Below, piece by piece: positions 35,024 to 45,381 of a DNA stretch of 64,000 nt. Every line of letters begins with the position of its first letter. The stretch's first letter is position 1. This stretch comes from Stomorhina lunata (lineage: Eukaryota > Arthropoda > Insecta > Diptera > Rhiniidae): NCBI GenBank assembly GCA_933228675.1, contig OW121743.1, positions 60,586,639 to 60,650,638 of the forward strand, written 5' to 3'. Below the pieces are notes generated by a model. That model had not been told where the DNA came from. It did not search any database and worked only from the letters and a program-made list of their open reading frames with translations. Both the position numbers and the translations under genes were made by a program.

Positions 35024-38000
35024 ATGAAATTTTTATACTGTCTTGCACTTTTGTGCCTTATGGCTCATCAAGGCGAAAGTTTGAGTATATACAATCCCAT
35101 CAAATCGATTATTGATCAAGTCGAAAAGTCTGGCTCAGAGGCTTATCAGAGGATTATGGATCTAATACCATCTCAAGAATATTTGTTTACAATGTCAAAG
35201 GATATACTGCTGGGAATGCCCGAGAAGGCCGTGCTAAAGGGAGTTAATTTTTATTGTAAGTAAAAATGAAAAATTTCTTATTTTTATAGAAAATTTTAAA
35301 AAATTTCCCATTAATATAGGAAATTTTAAAAAAATCTTCCGTTTTTTAGGAAACTTTTTAAGAATTTTCTATTTATATATGAAATTATTCAAAACTTTTC
35401 TATTTTTATACGATATTTTTCAAAAATTTCCAATTTTTATAGGAATTTTTTTAAAAATTTCCTATTTTTATAGGAAATTTTTATAAAATTTTCTTTTTTT
35501 ATAGGAAATTTTTCAAAAATTTCCTTTTTTATAGAAAATTTCTCATAAAAAGTGAATTTTTGAAAAATTTCCTATAAAAAGTAAATTTTTGAAAAATTTC
35601 CTATAAAAAGTAAATTTTTGAAAAATTTCCTATAAAAAGTAAATTTTTGAAAAATTTCCTATAAAAAGTAAATTTTTGAAAAATTTCCTATAAAAAGTAA
35701 ATTTTTGAAAAATTTCCTATAAAAAGTAAATTTTTGAAAAATTTCCTATAAAAAGTAAATTTTTGAAAAATTTCCTATAAAAAGTAAATTTTTGAAAAAT
35801 TTCCTATAAAAAGTAAATTTTTGAAAAATTTCCTATAAAAAGTAAATTTTTGAAAAATTTCCTATAAAAAGTAAATTTTTGAAAAATTTCCTTTAAAAAG
35901 TAAATTTTTGAAAAATTTCCTATAAAAAGTAAATTTTTGAAAAATTTCCTATAAAAAGTAAATTTTTGAAAAATTTCCTATAAAAAGTAAATTGTTGAAA
36001 AATTTCCTATAAAAAGTAAATTTTTGAAAAATTTCCAATAAAAAGTAAATTTTTGAAAAATTTCCTATAAAAAGTAAATTTTTGAAAAATTTCCAATAAA
36101 AAGTAAATTTTTGAAAAATTTCCTATAAAAAGTAAATTTTTGAAAAATTTTCTATAAAAAGTAAATTTTGGAAAAATTCCTATAAAAAGTAAATTTTGGA
36201 AAAATTTCCTATAAAGAGTAAATTTTTGAAAAATTTCCTATAAAAAGTAAATTTTTGAAAAATTTCCCTTAAAAAGTAAATTTTTGAAAAATTTCCCGTA
36301 AAAAGTAAATTTTTGAAAAATTTCCATTAAAAAGTAAATTTTTGAAAAATTTCCTTTAAAAAGTAAATTTTTGAAAAATTTCCTTTAAAAAGTAAATTTT
36401 TGAAAAATTTCCTTTAAAAAGTAAATTTTTGAAAAATCTTTTATAAAAAGTAAATTTTTGATTTCCTTTTTTATAGGAAATTTTTCAAAAATTTTCTTTT
36501 TTTATAGGAAATTTTTCAAAAATTTCCTTTTTTTATAGGAAATTTTTCAAAAATTTCCTCTTTTTATAGGAATTTTTTCAAAAATTTCCTTTTTTATAGG
36601 AATTTTTTCAAAAATTTCATATTTTTATAAGAAATTTTTCAAAAATTTCATATTTTTATAAGAAATTTTTCAAAAATTTCATATTTTTATAAGAAATTTT
36701 TCAAAAATGTCCTATTTTTATAGGAAATTTTTCAAAAATTTCCTTTTTATATGAGAAATTTTTCAAAAATTTCCTATTTTTATAAGAAATTTTTCAAAAA
36801 TTTCATATTTTTATAAGAAATTTTTCAAAAATTTCATATTTTTATAAGAAATTTTTCAAAAATGTCCTATTTTTATAGGAAATTTTTCAAAAATTTCCTA
36901 TTCTTATAGGAAATTTTTCAAAAATTTCCTATTTTTATAGGAAATTTTTCAAAAATTTCCTATTTTTATAGGAAATTTTTCAAAAATTTCCTATTTTGAA
37001 AGGAAATTTTTCAAAAATTTTCTATTTTTATAGGAAATTTTTCAAAAATTTCCTTTTTTTATAGGAAATTTTTCAAAAATTTCCTTTTTTTTATAGGAAA
37101 TTTTTAAAAAATTTCCTTTTTTGATAGGAAATTTTTCAAAAATTTCCTTTTTTTATAGGAAATTTTTCAAAAATTTCCTTTTTTTATAGGAAATTTTTCA
37201 AAAATGTCCTTTTTTTTATAGGAAATTTTTCAAAAATTTCCTTTTTTTATAGGAAATTTTCCAAAAAGTTCCTTTTTTTATAGGAAATTTTTCAAAAATT
37301 TCCTTTTTTTATAGGAAATTTTTCAAAAATTTCTTTTTTATAGGAAATTTTTCAAAAATTTCCTCTTTTTATAGGAATTTTTTTCAAAAATTTCCTTTTT
37401 TATAGAAATTTATTTAAAAATTTCCTTTTTTTTTATAGGCAATTTTTCAAAAATGTCCTATTTTTATAGGAAATTTTTTAAAATTTTCCTTTTTTTATAG
37501 GAAATTCTTCACAAAATTTTATATTTTTATAGGAAATTCTTCACAAAACTGCCTATTTTTATAGGAAATTTTCACAAAATTTCCTATTTTTATAGGAAAT
37601 TTTTCACAAAATTTCCTATTTTTATAGGAAATTTTTAACAGAATTTCCTATTTTTATAGGAAATTTTTCAAAAATTTCTTTTTTTTATAGGAAATTTTTC
37701 AAAAAATTTCTTTTTTTATAAGAAATTTTTCAAAAATTTTCATTTTTTATAGGAAATTTTTCAAAAATTTCCTTTTTTTATGGGAAATTTTTCAAAAATG
37801 TCCTTTTTTTATAGGAAATTTTTCAAAAATTTTCTTTTTTTATAGGAAATTTTTCAAAAATTATTAACATAATTTTATATATTACAGGTTCTGTAATGAG
37901 ATCATATGGGATAACTCCTCTCATTACACCCGATATGAACACCATGTCTTTACATCTACACATTGGCTGTGACGAAACCATATTTGCCCTAGAACAAGCT

Positions 38001-38877
38001 GAAGATATTTTAAAAAGTCCCAATTTTGATGTTAAGAAAAAGGTGGCCATATTTGTAAATGGATTCATGTCAACCTCGGAAGCAGATTATGTATATGAAA
38101 TGGCCAATGCTTTCGCGTGTAGAGGAGGTTACAATTTCCTGGTAGGTATTTCTCTAAAATAATCCCTAGAGGAAATATAATAGATATTATCATACAAACT
38201 TACAGGCCCTCAATTCTGCCGACATTATTCATACCCTCTACACCTGGTCTGCCTATAATACTCAAGAGATAGGTCATCGTTTAGCCGAGGCCCTTATAAA
38301 ACTAAGCGAAGTAGTACCTGCGGAAAATATTCATTTAATAGGCCATAGTTTGGGTTCCCATATTGTCGGTTATGCTGGTCGTTATTTCAACAATTACACC
38401 AACTTGAATATTTCCCGGATAACAGGTTTAGATCCAGCCTTCCCCTGTTTCAGCCAAAATGATCAGCTTTTTGGTCTCCAAAGAGGTGATGCTAATTTTG
38501 TGGATGTTATTCATACCAATCCGGGAGTTTTTGGTATATCCAATATTGTTGGTGATGCTGATTTCTATGCTGAAGGCTTGATGCCTATTAAGCCCGGCTG
38601 TTCAATGGTGGGTTGTTCTCACTTTCGGGCCTATAAATACTTCACTGAGACTGTGTATCCTGGCAATGAGCAGAATTTCTTGGGAAAACGTTGCAATTCA
38701 ATGGCAGATTTAAAGAATGGTTTCTGTCGTGGTTCTGAATTCCCGATGGGATTTGATGTTCCCTACAAATTAACGGGTAACTATTTCTTACCCGTTAATG
38801 CCGAACAACCATATGGCAAGAATAATGAAGGGCGTCCAGCGGTGCCGGATCAATGTGTGAAGAGTTGTAGTAATTAA
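35024..38877 (+). CDS. Secreted lipase / phospholipase A1-like protein (subgroup B) with a satellite-filled intron
   Basis: Exons 35024-35255, 37888-38141 and 38206-38877 give 385 residues. Intron 1 (phase 1, within a Cys codon) is 2,632 nt of minisatellite; intron 2 is 64 nt, phase 0. The ATG at 35024 is chosen because it opens a proper signal peptide (MKFLYCLALLCLMAHQGES); a GTG eleven codons upstream is in frame but unlikely. The leader is 12 residues longer than in subgroup A (KSGSEAYQRIMD region) before LIPSQEYLF and MPEKAVLKG. Triad Ser210 (GHSLGSH), Asp238 (GLDPAFPC) and His301 (GCSHFRA), with the four-residue lid between Cys294 and Cys299. Likely an active secreted carboxyl-ester or phospholipid hydrolase; the substrate is unknown. 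A broken relative is at 49770-49897. Confidence 0.92.
35270..37860. repeat. AT-rich 29-bp minisatellite in intron 1 with internal inversion
   Basis: Left (35270-35545) and right (36462-37860) segments have the unit TTTTTATAGGAAATTTTTC plus AAAAATTTCC. The middle segment (about 35546-36461) has the reverse-complement unit, AAATTTTTGAAAAATTTCC plus TATAAAAAGT. About 27 of 29 positions of the two units are complementary, so the middle of about 0.9 kb can pair with the right segment. Confidence 0.93.
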
Positions 38878-38931
38878 GCTTTAGTTTAAGTGTTTTTGAG
38901 GTTAAATGTAGATCAATTTCTGGTTGCAACA

Positions 38932-38937
38932 AATAAA
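38932..38937 (+). promoter_or_regulatory. Poly(A) signal
   Basis: AATAAA 54 bp after the stop of the 35.0 kb gene. Confidence 0.7.
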
Positions 38938-38939
38938 TT

Positions 38940-39195
38940 TTAGAAGAACTATTTCATTTTTACTCAGAAATATGTGTGATCCCAAATTTATATAATTTTA
39001 AAGTTTTCTGACAAAAAATGCGATTTTTATCAAGATTAAGTGTGGCTTATTTGAAAAACGTATTAAAAACTTTATATTATTTTAGATTTTTCATCAAAAA
39101 TTCGATTTTTACTCAGAATTCGATGTAATCCCAACTGAATCTTATTTTCATGATGGTAGACTTTTTTAAGGAAATATTACGAATTTATATTTTAT
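38940..39195. other. 3' flank of the subgroup B lipase gene
   Basis: No gene. Parts of it (CGATTTTTACTCAGAATTCG) and of 39470-39626 (ATTTACAGTTACTTA) reappear in diverged form downstream of the pseudogene at 49898-50307, which shows that this flank was duplicated together with the gene. Confidence 0.55.
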
Positions 39196-39430
39196 GTTAA
39201 CCGCCATGTTATAGTAGGTTAGTCATCCGCCTAGCATACTAGAGGTCCCAAGTTCGATCCCCGGTCAAACCCACTTGAAAAGATATATATTTAAAAGGAG
39301 GTTACCTCATATCTCAGCTAGCCACTGGTTATTGAGTATTAGGCTATGTAAAACTTCTCTAACTAATGGCATTTGCCGTTCGGAGCCGGAGCTAAAACGT
39401 AGGCCAATGAGTCTAAAAATAGAATCTTAA
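39196..39430 (+). repeat. tRNA-derived SINE
   Basis: A-box-like TGTTATAGTAGGTTAGTC and B-box AAGTTCGATCCCCGG, then CCCACTTGAAAAG, CTCAGCTAGCCACTGG, TTGAGTATTAGGCTATG and TGCCGTTCGGAGCCGG, in the same order as the minus-strand copy at 17000-17300. It is missing from the paralogous flank near 50000, although that flank is deleted around this point. Confidence 0.7.
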
Positions 39431-39626
39431 CTGAAGTTCTATTAAATTAATTATCGATATACATAGGATGAGGAATGATTTTAATAAAACACATTTTGCT
39501 GACTTTATAGGACTGTTTAAATTTATTTTTTTATTGTATTCAAATTTAAGCCAATATTTACAGTTACTTACTATGTAGTATTTTTATTTAATTGTAATTT
39601 ATATTGAAATTAAATACCAAATAAAA

Positions 39627-40377
39627 CAAGTAAGAAAAGCTATAGTCGGTCAAGCCCGACTATATGAATCCCTTCACTACTAAGGTCAAATATGGACAGA
39701 CAATTTTACAACTTTTCCTTAAGTCTTCGAGACATACATATATATACTATGTGTTTTTTTTAATTTCGAGATTTAAGAAGATTCATGTCATTTCCGGCTA
39801 AGGGCCTTATACGGGAGCTAGGGCCAATTGTCGATCGATTGTTTCCAAATTTCGCTTATAGATTTTTAATTACAAAATATTCATCTGTGCAAAGTTTTGG
39901 TAATAAAATACATTCATCTTTGGATTTATAAGCATTTTTGTGCTTTTATTGGCATTTTAACCACTTTTGAGAATGTGTCTTGTATGGGAGGTATGATCAA
40001 ATATGGGCCGATTCCTACAAAATTAGGTACACTGATTAAGGTTATCATATGCAACATTTGTGCTGAATATTATTAAAATACAACTAAATTTAAGGCGGTA
40101 AAAACTCTATTCCTGGAAGGCATTCTTATGGGGGGTACTCGAAATAGTAATCCGATTTTTCCCAAAAAGTATAGGGATCGTCCTTGGGCCAAAATATGAG
40201 CCTATTCCAAATTCCATTAAATTATCTTTTAAATTACGACCTGTTAAAACAACTCAGGGAGTGATTCTGAGTCGATTGGTAAGCTAAGAGATAGGTCTCA
40301 GACCAATATTTCTATGCGTTACACACATCAGCACAAACCCGATATTCCCTTTCCGCCTATGGTGGTGAAGGGTATAA
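39627..40377 (+). mobile_element. Family 1 non-coding element, complete, with paralogous empty site
   Basis: CAAGTAAGAAAAGCTATAG with GTCGG/CCCGAC at the left and the ATTCCCTTTCCGCC/GGTGGTGAAGGGTATAA stem-loop at the right, 751 bp. The duplicated flank at 50178-50200 reads straight through (TAAAATGAACTTTT), so the insertion lies between an A and a T with no target duplication visible. Confidence 0.8.
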
Positions 40378-40594
40378 TAAACTTTAAATTAAAATTTCTA
40401 TGTTTAGTAAATTCATGTTTATTTGTTTGGTCTCCACAATAAGACGGATAGTTATTTTTATATCTAAAACTCATACACTGAGAAAAACTATTGGATATCA
40501 TATTCTGACTCAACCTATCTTATAACCCGGCTGACATTTGTGTGACAAATTAAAAAAAAAAATAATCAGAGATTTTTTATATAAATATTGGCCC
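40378..40594. other. Remainder of the duplicated lipase flank
   Basis: Matches 50200-50305 (AAATTTCTAT, a CACAATAA stretch, CACTGAGAAA versus CACTCAGAAA). No gene. Confidence 0.5.
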
Positions 40595-40881
40595 AAAAAC
40601 TAACCAAGGGAGAGTTCTTCTAAAATTGAATCGAAGCATCTCATATTAGCAATTATTGAAAGGCACAAAACCAATATCTTTTTGGTATTTTTGCGTTTTC
40701 GTAAGTTTTTATATGGAAGCTATGGTCAAATGGTGATCGATTTGCAAACTGGCTAGCATTGATATAAGACTTCCTTGTACTAAATTTAGTGGCTATAGCT
40801 TCTACATACAGACGGACAGACAGGCAGACAGACAGACCGACAGACAGACCGACAGGCAGACAGACAGACAGACAGATACTA

Positions 40882-42185
40882 ATGGGTGTTTTTTATTGAG
40901 ATATAGAACTTTAAGTTGGCATCACTTTTTTATCTGGAGGCCATTTTGTCAGCTGTCAAGTGATTAATATTTAGTTTGGTTTGCCATTTCATCATGAACA
41001 GGTTGACAAAAGAACAACGCTTGCAAATCGTGCAAATTTATTTCGAAAATAATGGTTCAGTTCGCGAAGTTCACCGCAAGCTCCGTCCATTTTATGGTCG
41101 ACATAATCGTCCATCAGAGCAATTAATTCGGTTAACCATGGATCGTTTTCGCACTACGTTTACTCTATGTGATAATACGCATCCGCAGCGACGTCGAACA
41201 GTGCGCACCGAAGAAACAATTGCCGCTGTAGAGCAAAGTGTTGAAGAGGACCCGAATGAATCGATTCGCCACCGTGCACAGCAATTGGAGCTTTGTCCAT
41301 CAACTTTATGGAAGATTTTGCGCAAAGATCTTGGCTTGCGACCTTACAAGATCCAGCTTGTGTAAGAATTAAAGCCGCGAGACCATGCATTGCGTCGTGA
41401 TTTTGGTGTATGGGCCGAAAATCAGATTGATCTCGATGCTGATTTTCATCGCAAAATTTTGTTCAGTGATGAGGCTCATTTTTGGTTGAATGCCTACGTC
41501 AACAAGCAAAATTGCCGCATTTGGAGTGAAGAGAATCCACATGAGACCCTTGAGACATCATTACATCCACAAAAACTGACTGTTTGGTGTGCTCTATGGG
41601 CTGGTGGAGTCATTGGGCCATACTTCTTCCGAAATAATGCTGGACAGTCAGTTACCATAAATGGAGACCGGTATAGAGCCATGATAACCGACTATTTTGT
41701 TCCCCAATTTGATGGCATGAATGTGGATGAGTTGTGGTTCCAACAAGACGGCGCTACATGCCACACAGCGCACGTCACAATTGATTTATTGAAGGAAACA
41801 TTCGATGAGCGCATAATTTCACGGAATGGACCTGTCAATTGGCCACCAAGATAGTGCGATTTGACACCACTGGATTATTTTCTTTGGGGATATGTGAAGT
41901 CGCTCGTCTACGCCAACAAACCAGAAACGTTAGGTGACTTGGAAGCCAACATACGTGGCGTTATTGCCAACATACGGCCTCATATGCTCGAAAAAGTAGT
42001 TGAAAATTGGACCTGTAGAATTGGCTTTATTCGAGCCAGCCGCGGCGGCCACATGCCCGAAATCATATTTAAACATTAATGGCATAAAATTATCCTTCCA
42101 ATAAAGCCAAATTGATGGACATTAAAACGATTTTCTTGTGTTTTATTTCAATTCGAAGTTCTATACCTCTAAAAAAAACACCCAT
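40882..42185 (+). mobile_element. Mariner-like element, DD41D (rosa-type), 1,304 bp
   Basis: TIRs start ATGGGTGTTTTTTATTGAGA at the left and, reversed, ATGGGTGTTTTTTTTAGAGG at the right, each followed by TATAGAACTT. The element is flanked by the TA target duplication (40880-40881 and 42186-42187) typical of the Tc1/mariner superfamily. It sits inside the CAGA tract of a family 2 element and encodes one broken transposase. Confidence 0.85.
40994..42079 (+). pseudogene. Mariner (DD41D) transposase, inactivated by two stop codons
   Basis: A single 362-codon frame with in-frame stops TAA at 41363 and TAG at 41852, otherwise undisrupted. The N-terminus (TKEQRLQIVQIYFENNGSV) and the region around STLWKILRKDLGL are the two DNA-binding helix-turn-helix motifs. 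The catalytic domain has Asp159 (FSDEAHFWLN), Asp252 (WFQQDGATCHT) and Asp294 (LTPLDYFLWG). Counting the stop as a residue, 41 residues lie between the second and third Asp, which is the DD41D signature of the rosa group described in fruit flies. Both stops are single-base changes from sense codons, and there are no frameshifts, so inactivation looks fairly recent. The element cannot move itself as it stands. Confidence 0.88.
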
Positions 42186-42572
42186 TATTATATGGTACCC
42201 CTATTTGGGCAAAATTAATATGAGTATGAGGCATATAGAATATATGATCCTAAAATAGCGAATAGAAAACTTCCATGTGTTAAATTTAGTGGCCATAGAT
42301 ATAGTTTATGATTTATTCGCATTTAGGTATATTTAAGGTGAAGTGAAGGCTGCTTCCGTAAGTGTTTTGTATAGGAGCTATGCTGAGATATGAACCGATT
42401 TTGATAAAATTGTTTACGTTACCTAGGGCTTTTATAAAACCTTTCTAGACTATATTTTATCTTCATACCTGAAATAATTTGTCATTTATAAGCATATAAG
42501 CGACTAGCTTAGGCGAGGTTATACGAGAGTTATATTCCAATGCAAACCGATTTCGTCCAATTTCAGTACCAA

Positions 42573-43856
42573 CAAGTAAGAAAGTGCTATAGTCGGTCCA
42601 GCCTGACCATACGATACCCTTCACCACCAAGATTAATGGTGTTCTATTTAATGTATAAAGACAAATATTTGCTAAATTTTGCCATCATACAAACATTTTC
42701 TCAAAGCTTATATATTTAAGCTGTTTCCGTCATTTGGACTTATATGAGATGTAGACCGATTATCTCGAAATCTGGTAAATTGATTACAGTTGTTACAAAT
42801 TATATATGCAAAAAATAAACTTAAAATTGTCATTATCTTCAGATTTACGTGCGTTTTAGTGATTTGTGTCTCATTTAGTGTGTTTTGAGAGAAGAGTTTG
42901 TATGGGAACTATGGTCAAATGTGGACCGATTTCAACGAAATTTGGTACAGTGAATTTGGTTAACATAAACAGAATCTAGTTTAAGTTTTATGAAAAAATA
43001 TTGATATTTGTGGCCACGATATTAATTCTGGGAGGAACCACAAATAATGGACCGATTTTAGAAAAATTTCAATAGCCATAGTCCTACTGTCAAAAAACTG
43101 ATCCGTGTCAAATTTAATCAAATAATCTTTAGAATTGCGACCTGTACTTTGATTACATGGTTTACATGGGGGTCCAGTAGAGTGGTTCGAAAAAAAAGTT
43201 GAGTCAGTCACCCCCTAGGATTAAAGATAATGTCAAAACAATTCCAAAAAATATTTTTTTATTTTTTTACCACGCCTACAAATACGGCCTTTTAGTATTT
43301 TGTTCACTGTGTCGCCATCTTTTGTCCGATTATAACACTTTATACATCGACGTTCAGGGCTCTGTAAGGGCTACATTTCTCTCTTTGATAGTCATAACTT
43401 TTTAAAATTCGAGTCGTACCCACCCTAATCAAATCGAGTAAAAATCTATCTTTTAGAAGTTATGACTATAAATTGACGTGGTAGTAAAAAACTATCAAAG
43501 AGAGGAATGTAGCCCTTACAGAGCCGAGAACACCGATATATAAAATGTTACGATCGGACTTAAAATGACGACACAGTGAACAAAATACTAAAAGGGCGGT
43601 ATTTTTTGGAATTGTTTTGACATTATCTTTAATCCCAGGGGGTGACTGATATAACTTTTTTTTGTATGGAAGGCGAACCGCTCTAGGGTCCAGCCAGCCG
43701 TCCAGACGGACGGACTGACATCGCTAAATCGACTCAGAAAGTGATTCGTAGTCTATTGGCATACTAAAAGATGGGTCTAAGAGATATATTTCTATGCGTA
43801 ACAGACATCAGCACAGACTTATAATACCCTTTCCCCCTATGGAGGTGAAGGGTATA
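42573..43856 (+). mobile_element. Family 1 element interrupted by a hAT-like MITE
   Basis: CAAGTAAGAAAGTGCTATAG with GTCGG/CCTGAC at the left, and the ATACCCTTTCCCCC/GGAGGTGAAGGGTATAA stem-loop at the right. Removing the 508-bp MITE and one 8-bp duplication leaves 768 bp, the normal size of the family. It lies within the family 2 element at 40595-44070. Confidence 0.75.
43178..43685. mobile_element. hAT-like MITE with long inverted repeats
   Basis: Ends TAGAGTGGTTCGAAAAAAAA and, reversed, TAGAGCGGTTCGCC. A perfect 8-bp target duplication GGGTCCAG flanks it at 43170-43177 and 43686-43693, which is the length made by hAT transposases. The arms match over much of the length (GTCACCCCC, AATGTCAAAACAATTCC, TTTTGTTCACTGTGTCG). 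No ORF. Confidence 0.8.
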
Positions 43857-44070
43857 AAAATAAGAAGAATATTTTTGCTAAGTTTCACTGACATAACTCC
43901 TTTTGTTAAGAGTTATCGTGCTTTCAACAGACAGACAGACGTCGCTCAATCGTCTAAGAATTTCATAAGGTTTCGGAATATACGTCAATTTTGAGCCAAT
44001 ATTAAGGAAGTTGCAAACAGAATGACAATCTCAATTTACCCTCCCCCCATCTTTTTGATTGTAGGTATAA

Positions 44071-44396
44071 TAACACAAACTTAGTGCGAAATTTGGTCAG
44101 AAGATTTCAAAAAGCCGCTTCAGAAGGTAGCCCGAACTAACCATAAAATTGAAGAAGAGTACCACGCTCTTTGTATGTCGATTCAAGATTAAATGTAGAC
44201 TAAACTTGATATGTTGGACCGTAACATGTTACAAGACAAAAGAAAGTTGCGTAAAAATATAGGGATTACGAATTATGTTATTTTAAGTTTTAAACATATT
44301 TGTTTAAATTTTAGATTTTAATATAGACGATTTTAGGTAATTTTAGTTTGATACAAATTAACCATATTTCTCTCTGTGTGTTCTTGATATGAATAT
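44071..44396. other. Distal upstream region of the 45.4 kb lipase gene
   Basis: Paralogous to 53560-53683 plus 54992-55047 upstream of the 56.1 kb gene: TTCAAGATTAAATGTAGAC, TGTTACAAGA and TATTTTAAGTTTTAAACATA occur in both. No gene. Confidence 0.6.
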
Positions 44397-45190
44397 TAGG
44401 GTGGGTCGTTTTATGACTTTTGTCTCTGATCGACTTCAATAGTGAAATTATGTGGCCAAATAATGTCAATCGTAAGTGCGCAAAATATTATTGATTTATT
44501 TTTAGGATACGAGCCCGCTCAACGGGCCCAAAGTTTTTGAGCCCATTTGTATGGGGAAAAATGAGAGTATTTGTAGTTTTTACTACATATCGTCCATTTA
44601 CAATTTATTTTGAAGAGAAAAGATAATGGAATCTAAAAGTAATGCAGCTTTAATTGAAGTCAAATCCATGAAACAGTTTTAAAGTTATTGCGATTTCCCC
44701 CCAAAATTCGTGACCTTAACAATGTGCCTAAGGATACACCGCTAGAAAAAAATACTCTGACCAAAATCTCGCAGAGTAAGACATGATTTATCATTTCAAG
44801 ACTTGTAACTACATGCGAGATTTTGTCCAAAGTATTTTTTTCTAGCGGTGTATCCGAAATTTTTGGGGGGAAATCGCAATAACTTTAAAACTCTTTCATG
44901 GATTTCAAATATTGATAGCTTCAATTAAAGCTGCATTAGTTCACTTTTAGATTTCATTATTTTTTTTTTTCTTAAAATTAAATTGTAATTTAACAAAATG
45001 TAGCAAAAACTGCAAATACTCTAATTTTTCCCCATACAAATGGGCTCGAAAATTTTGGGCGCGATGCGCGGTCCCGTATCGTAAAAATAATTCAATAATA
45101 TTTTACACACTTCCGATTGGCATAATTTGGCCACATAATTTCACTATTAGAAGTCGATCAGAGACAAAAGTCAAAAAACGACCCACCCTA
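44397..45190. mobile_element. Fold-back hAT-like MITE, 794 bp
   Basis: The ends are TAGGGTGGGTCGTTTTATGA and, reversed, TAGGGTGGGTCGTTTTTTGA. Flanks are ATGAATAT and ATGAATAC, an 8-bp duplication with one mismatch. The whole element is close to two inverted arms of about 390 bp. It is absent from the corresponding place upstream of the 56.1 kb gene (near 55900), so it arrived after that duplication. The terminal TAGRGTGG resembles the MITE at 43178-43685. Confidence 0.8.
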
Positions 45191-45294
45191 ATGAATACTC
45201 CATATCTCTCCATATGTTAAAATATTTCTGTTATGTAATAAATAATTGTATTACTTCATTCGATGACATAATGTTTATTAACAGTTTTCCCGAC

Positions 45295-45330
45295 TATATA
45301 AACCTCTCAATGGAATATACCAAATAGTTA
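45295..45330 (+). promoter_or_regulatory. Core promoter: TATA box and initiator
   Basis: TTTTCCCGACTATATAAACC with TATATAAA at 45295-45302, then AAATAGTTATA about 30 bp on. The block is conserved with the 56.1 kb gene, including GGATCTGTTCAGATAAA in the leader. Confidence 0.8.
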
Positions 45331-45381
45331 TAGTTTGGATCTGTTCAGATAAACATTAACTTGAAACTTCAAATTAAAAAA

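Larger units (their letters stand above)
40595..44070 (+). mobile_element. Family 2 element carrying nested insertions
   Basis: Modules (TATGGAAGCTATGGTCAAAT then GTGATCGATTTG) start by about 40700 and a CAGA/CCGA tract precedes 40880. After the mariner (40882-42185) the modules resume (GTATAGGAGCTATGC, GGCGAGGTTATACGAGAG), are cut by the family 1 element (42573-43856), and end with the family 2 tail AATCGTCTAAGAATTTCATA and a terminal GTAGGTATAA at 44070. The exact 5' end is unclear. Confidence 0.65.

Noticed and set aside
41092..41390. Minus-strand frames across the transposase
   Set aside because: Antisense shadows of the mariner transposase, which is identified by its catalytic Asp residues.
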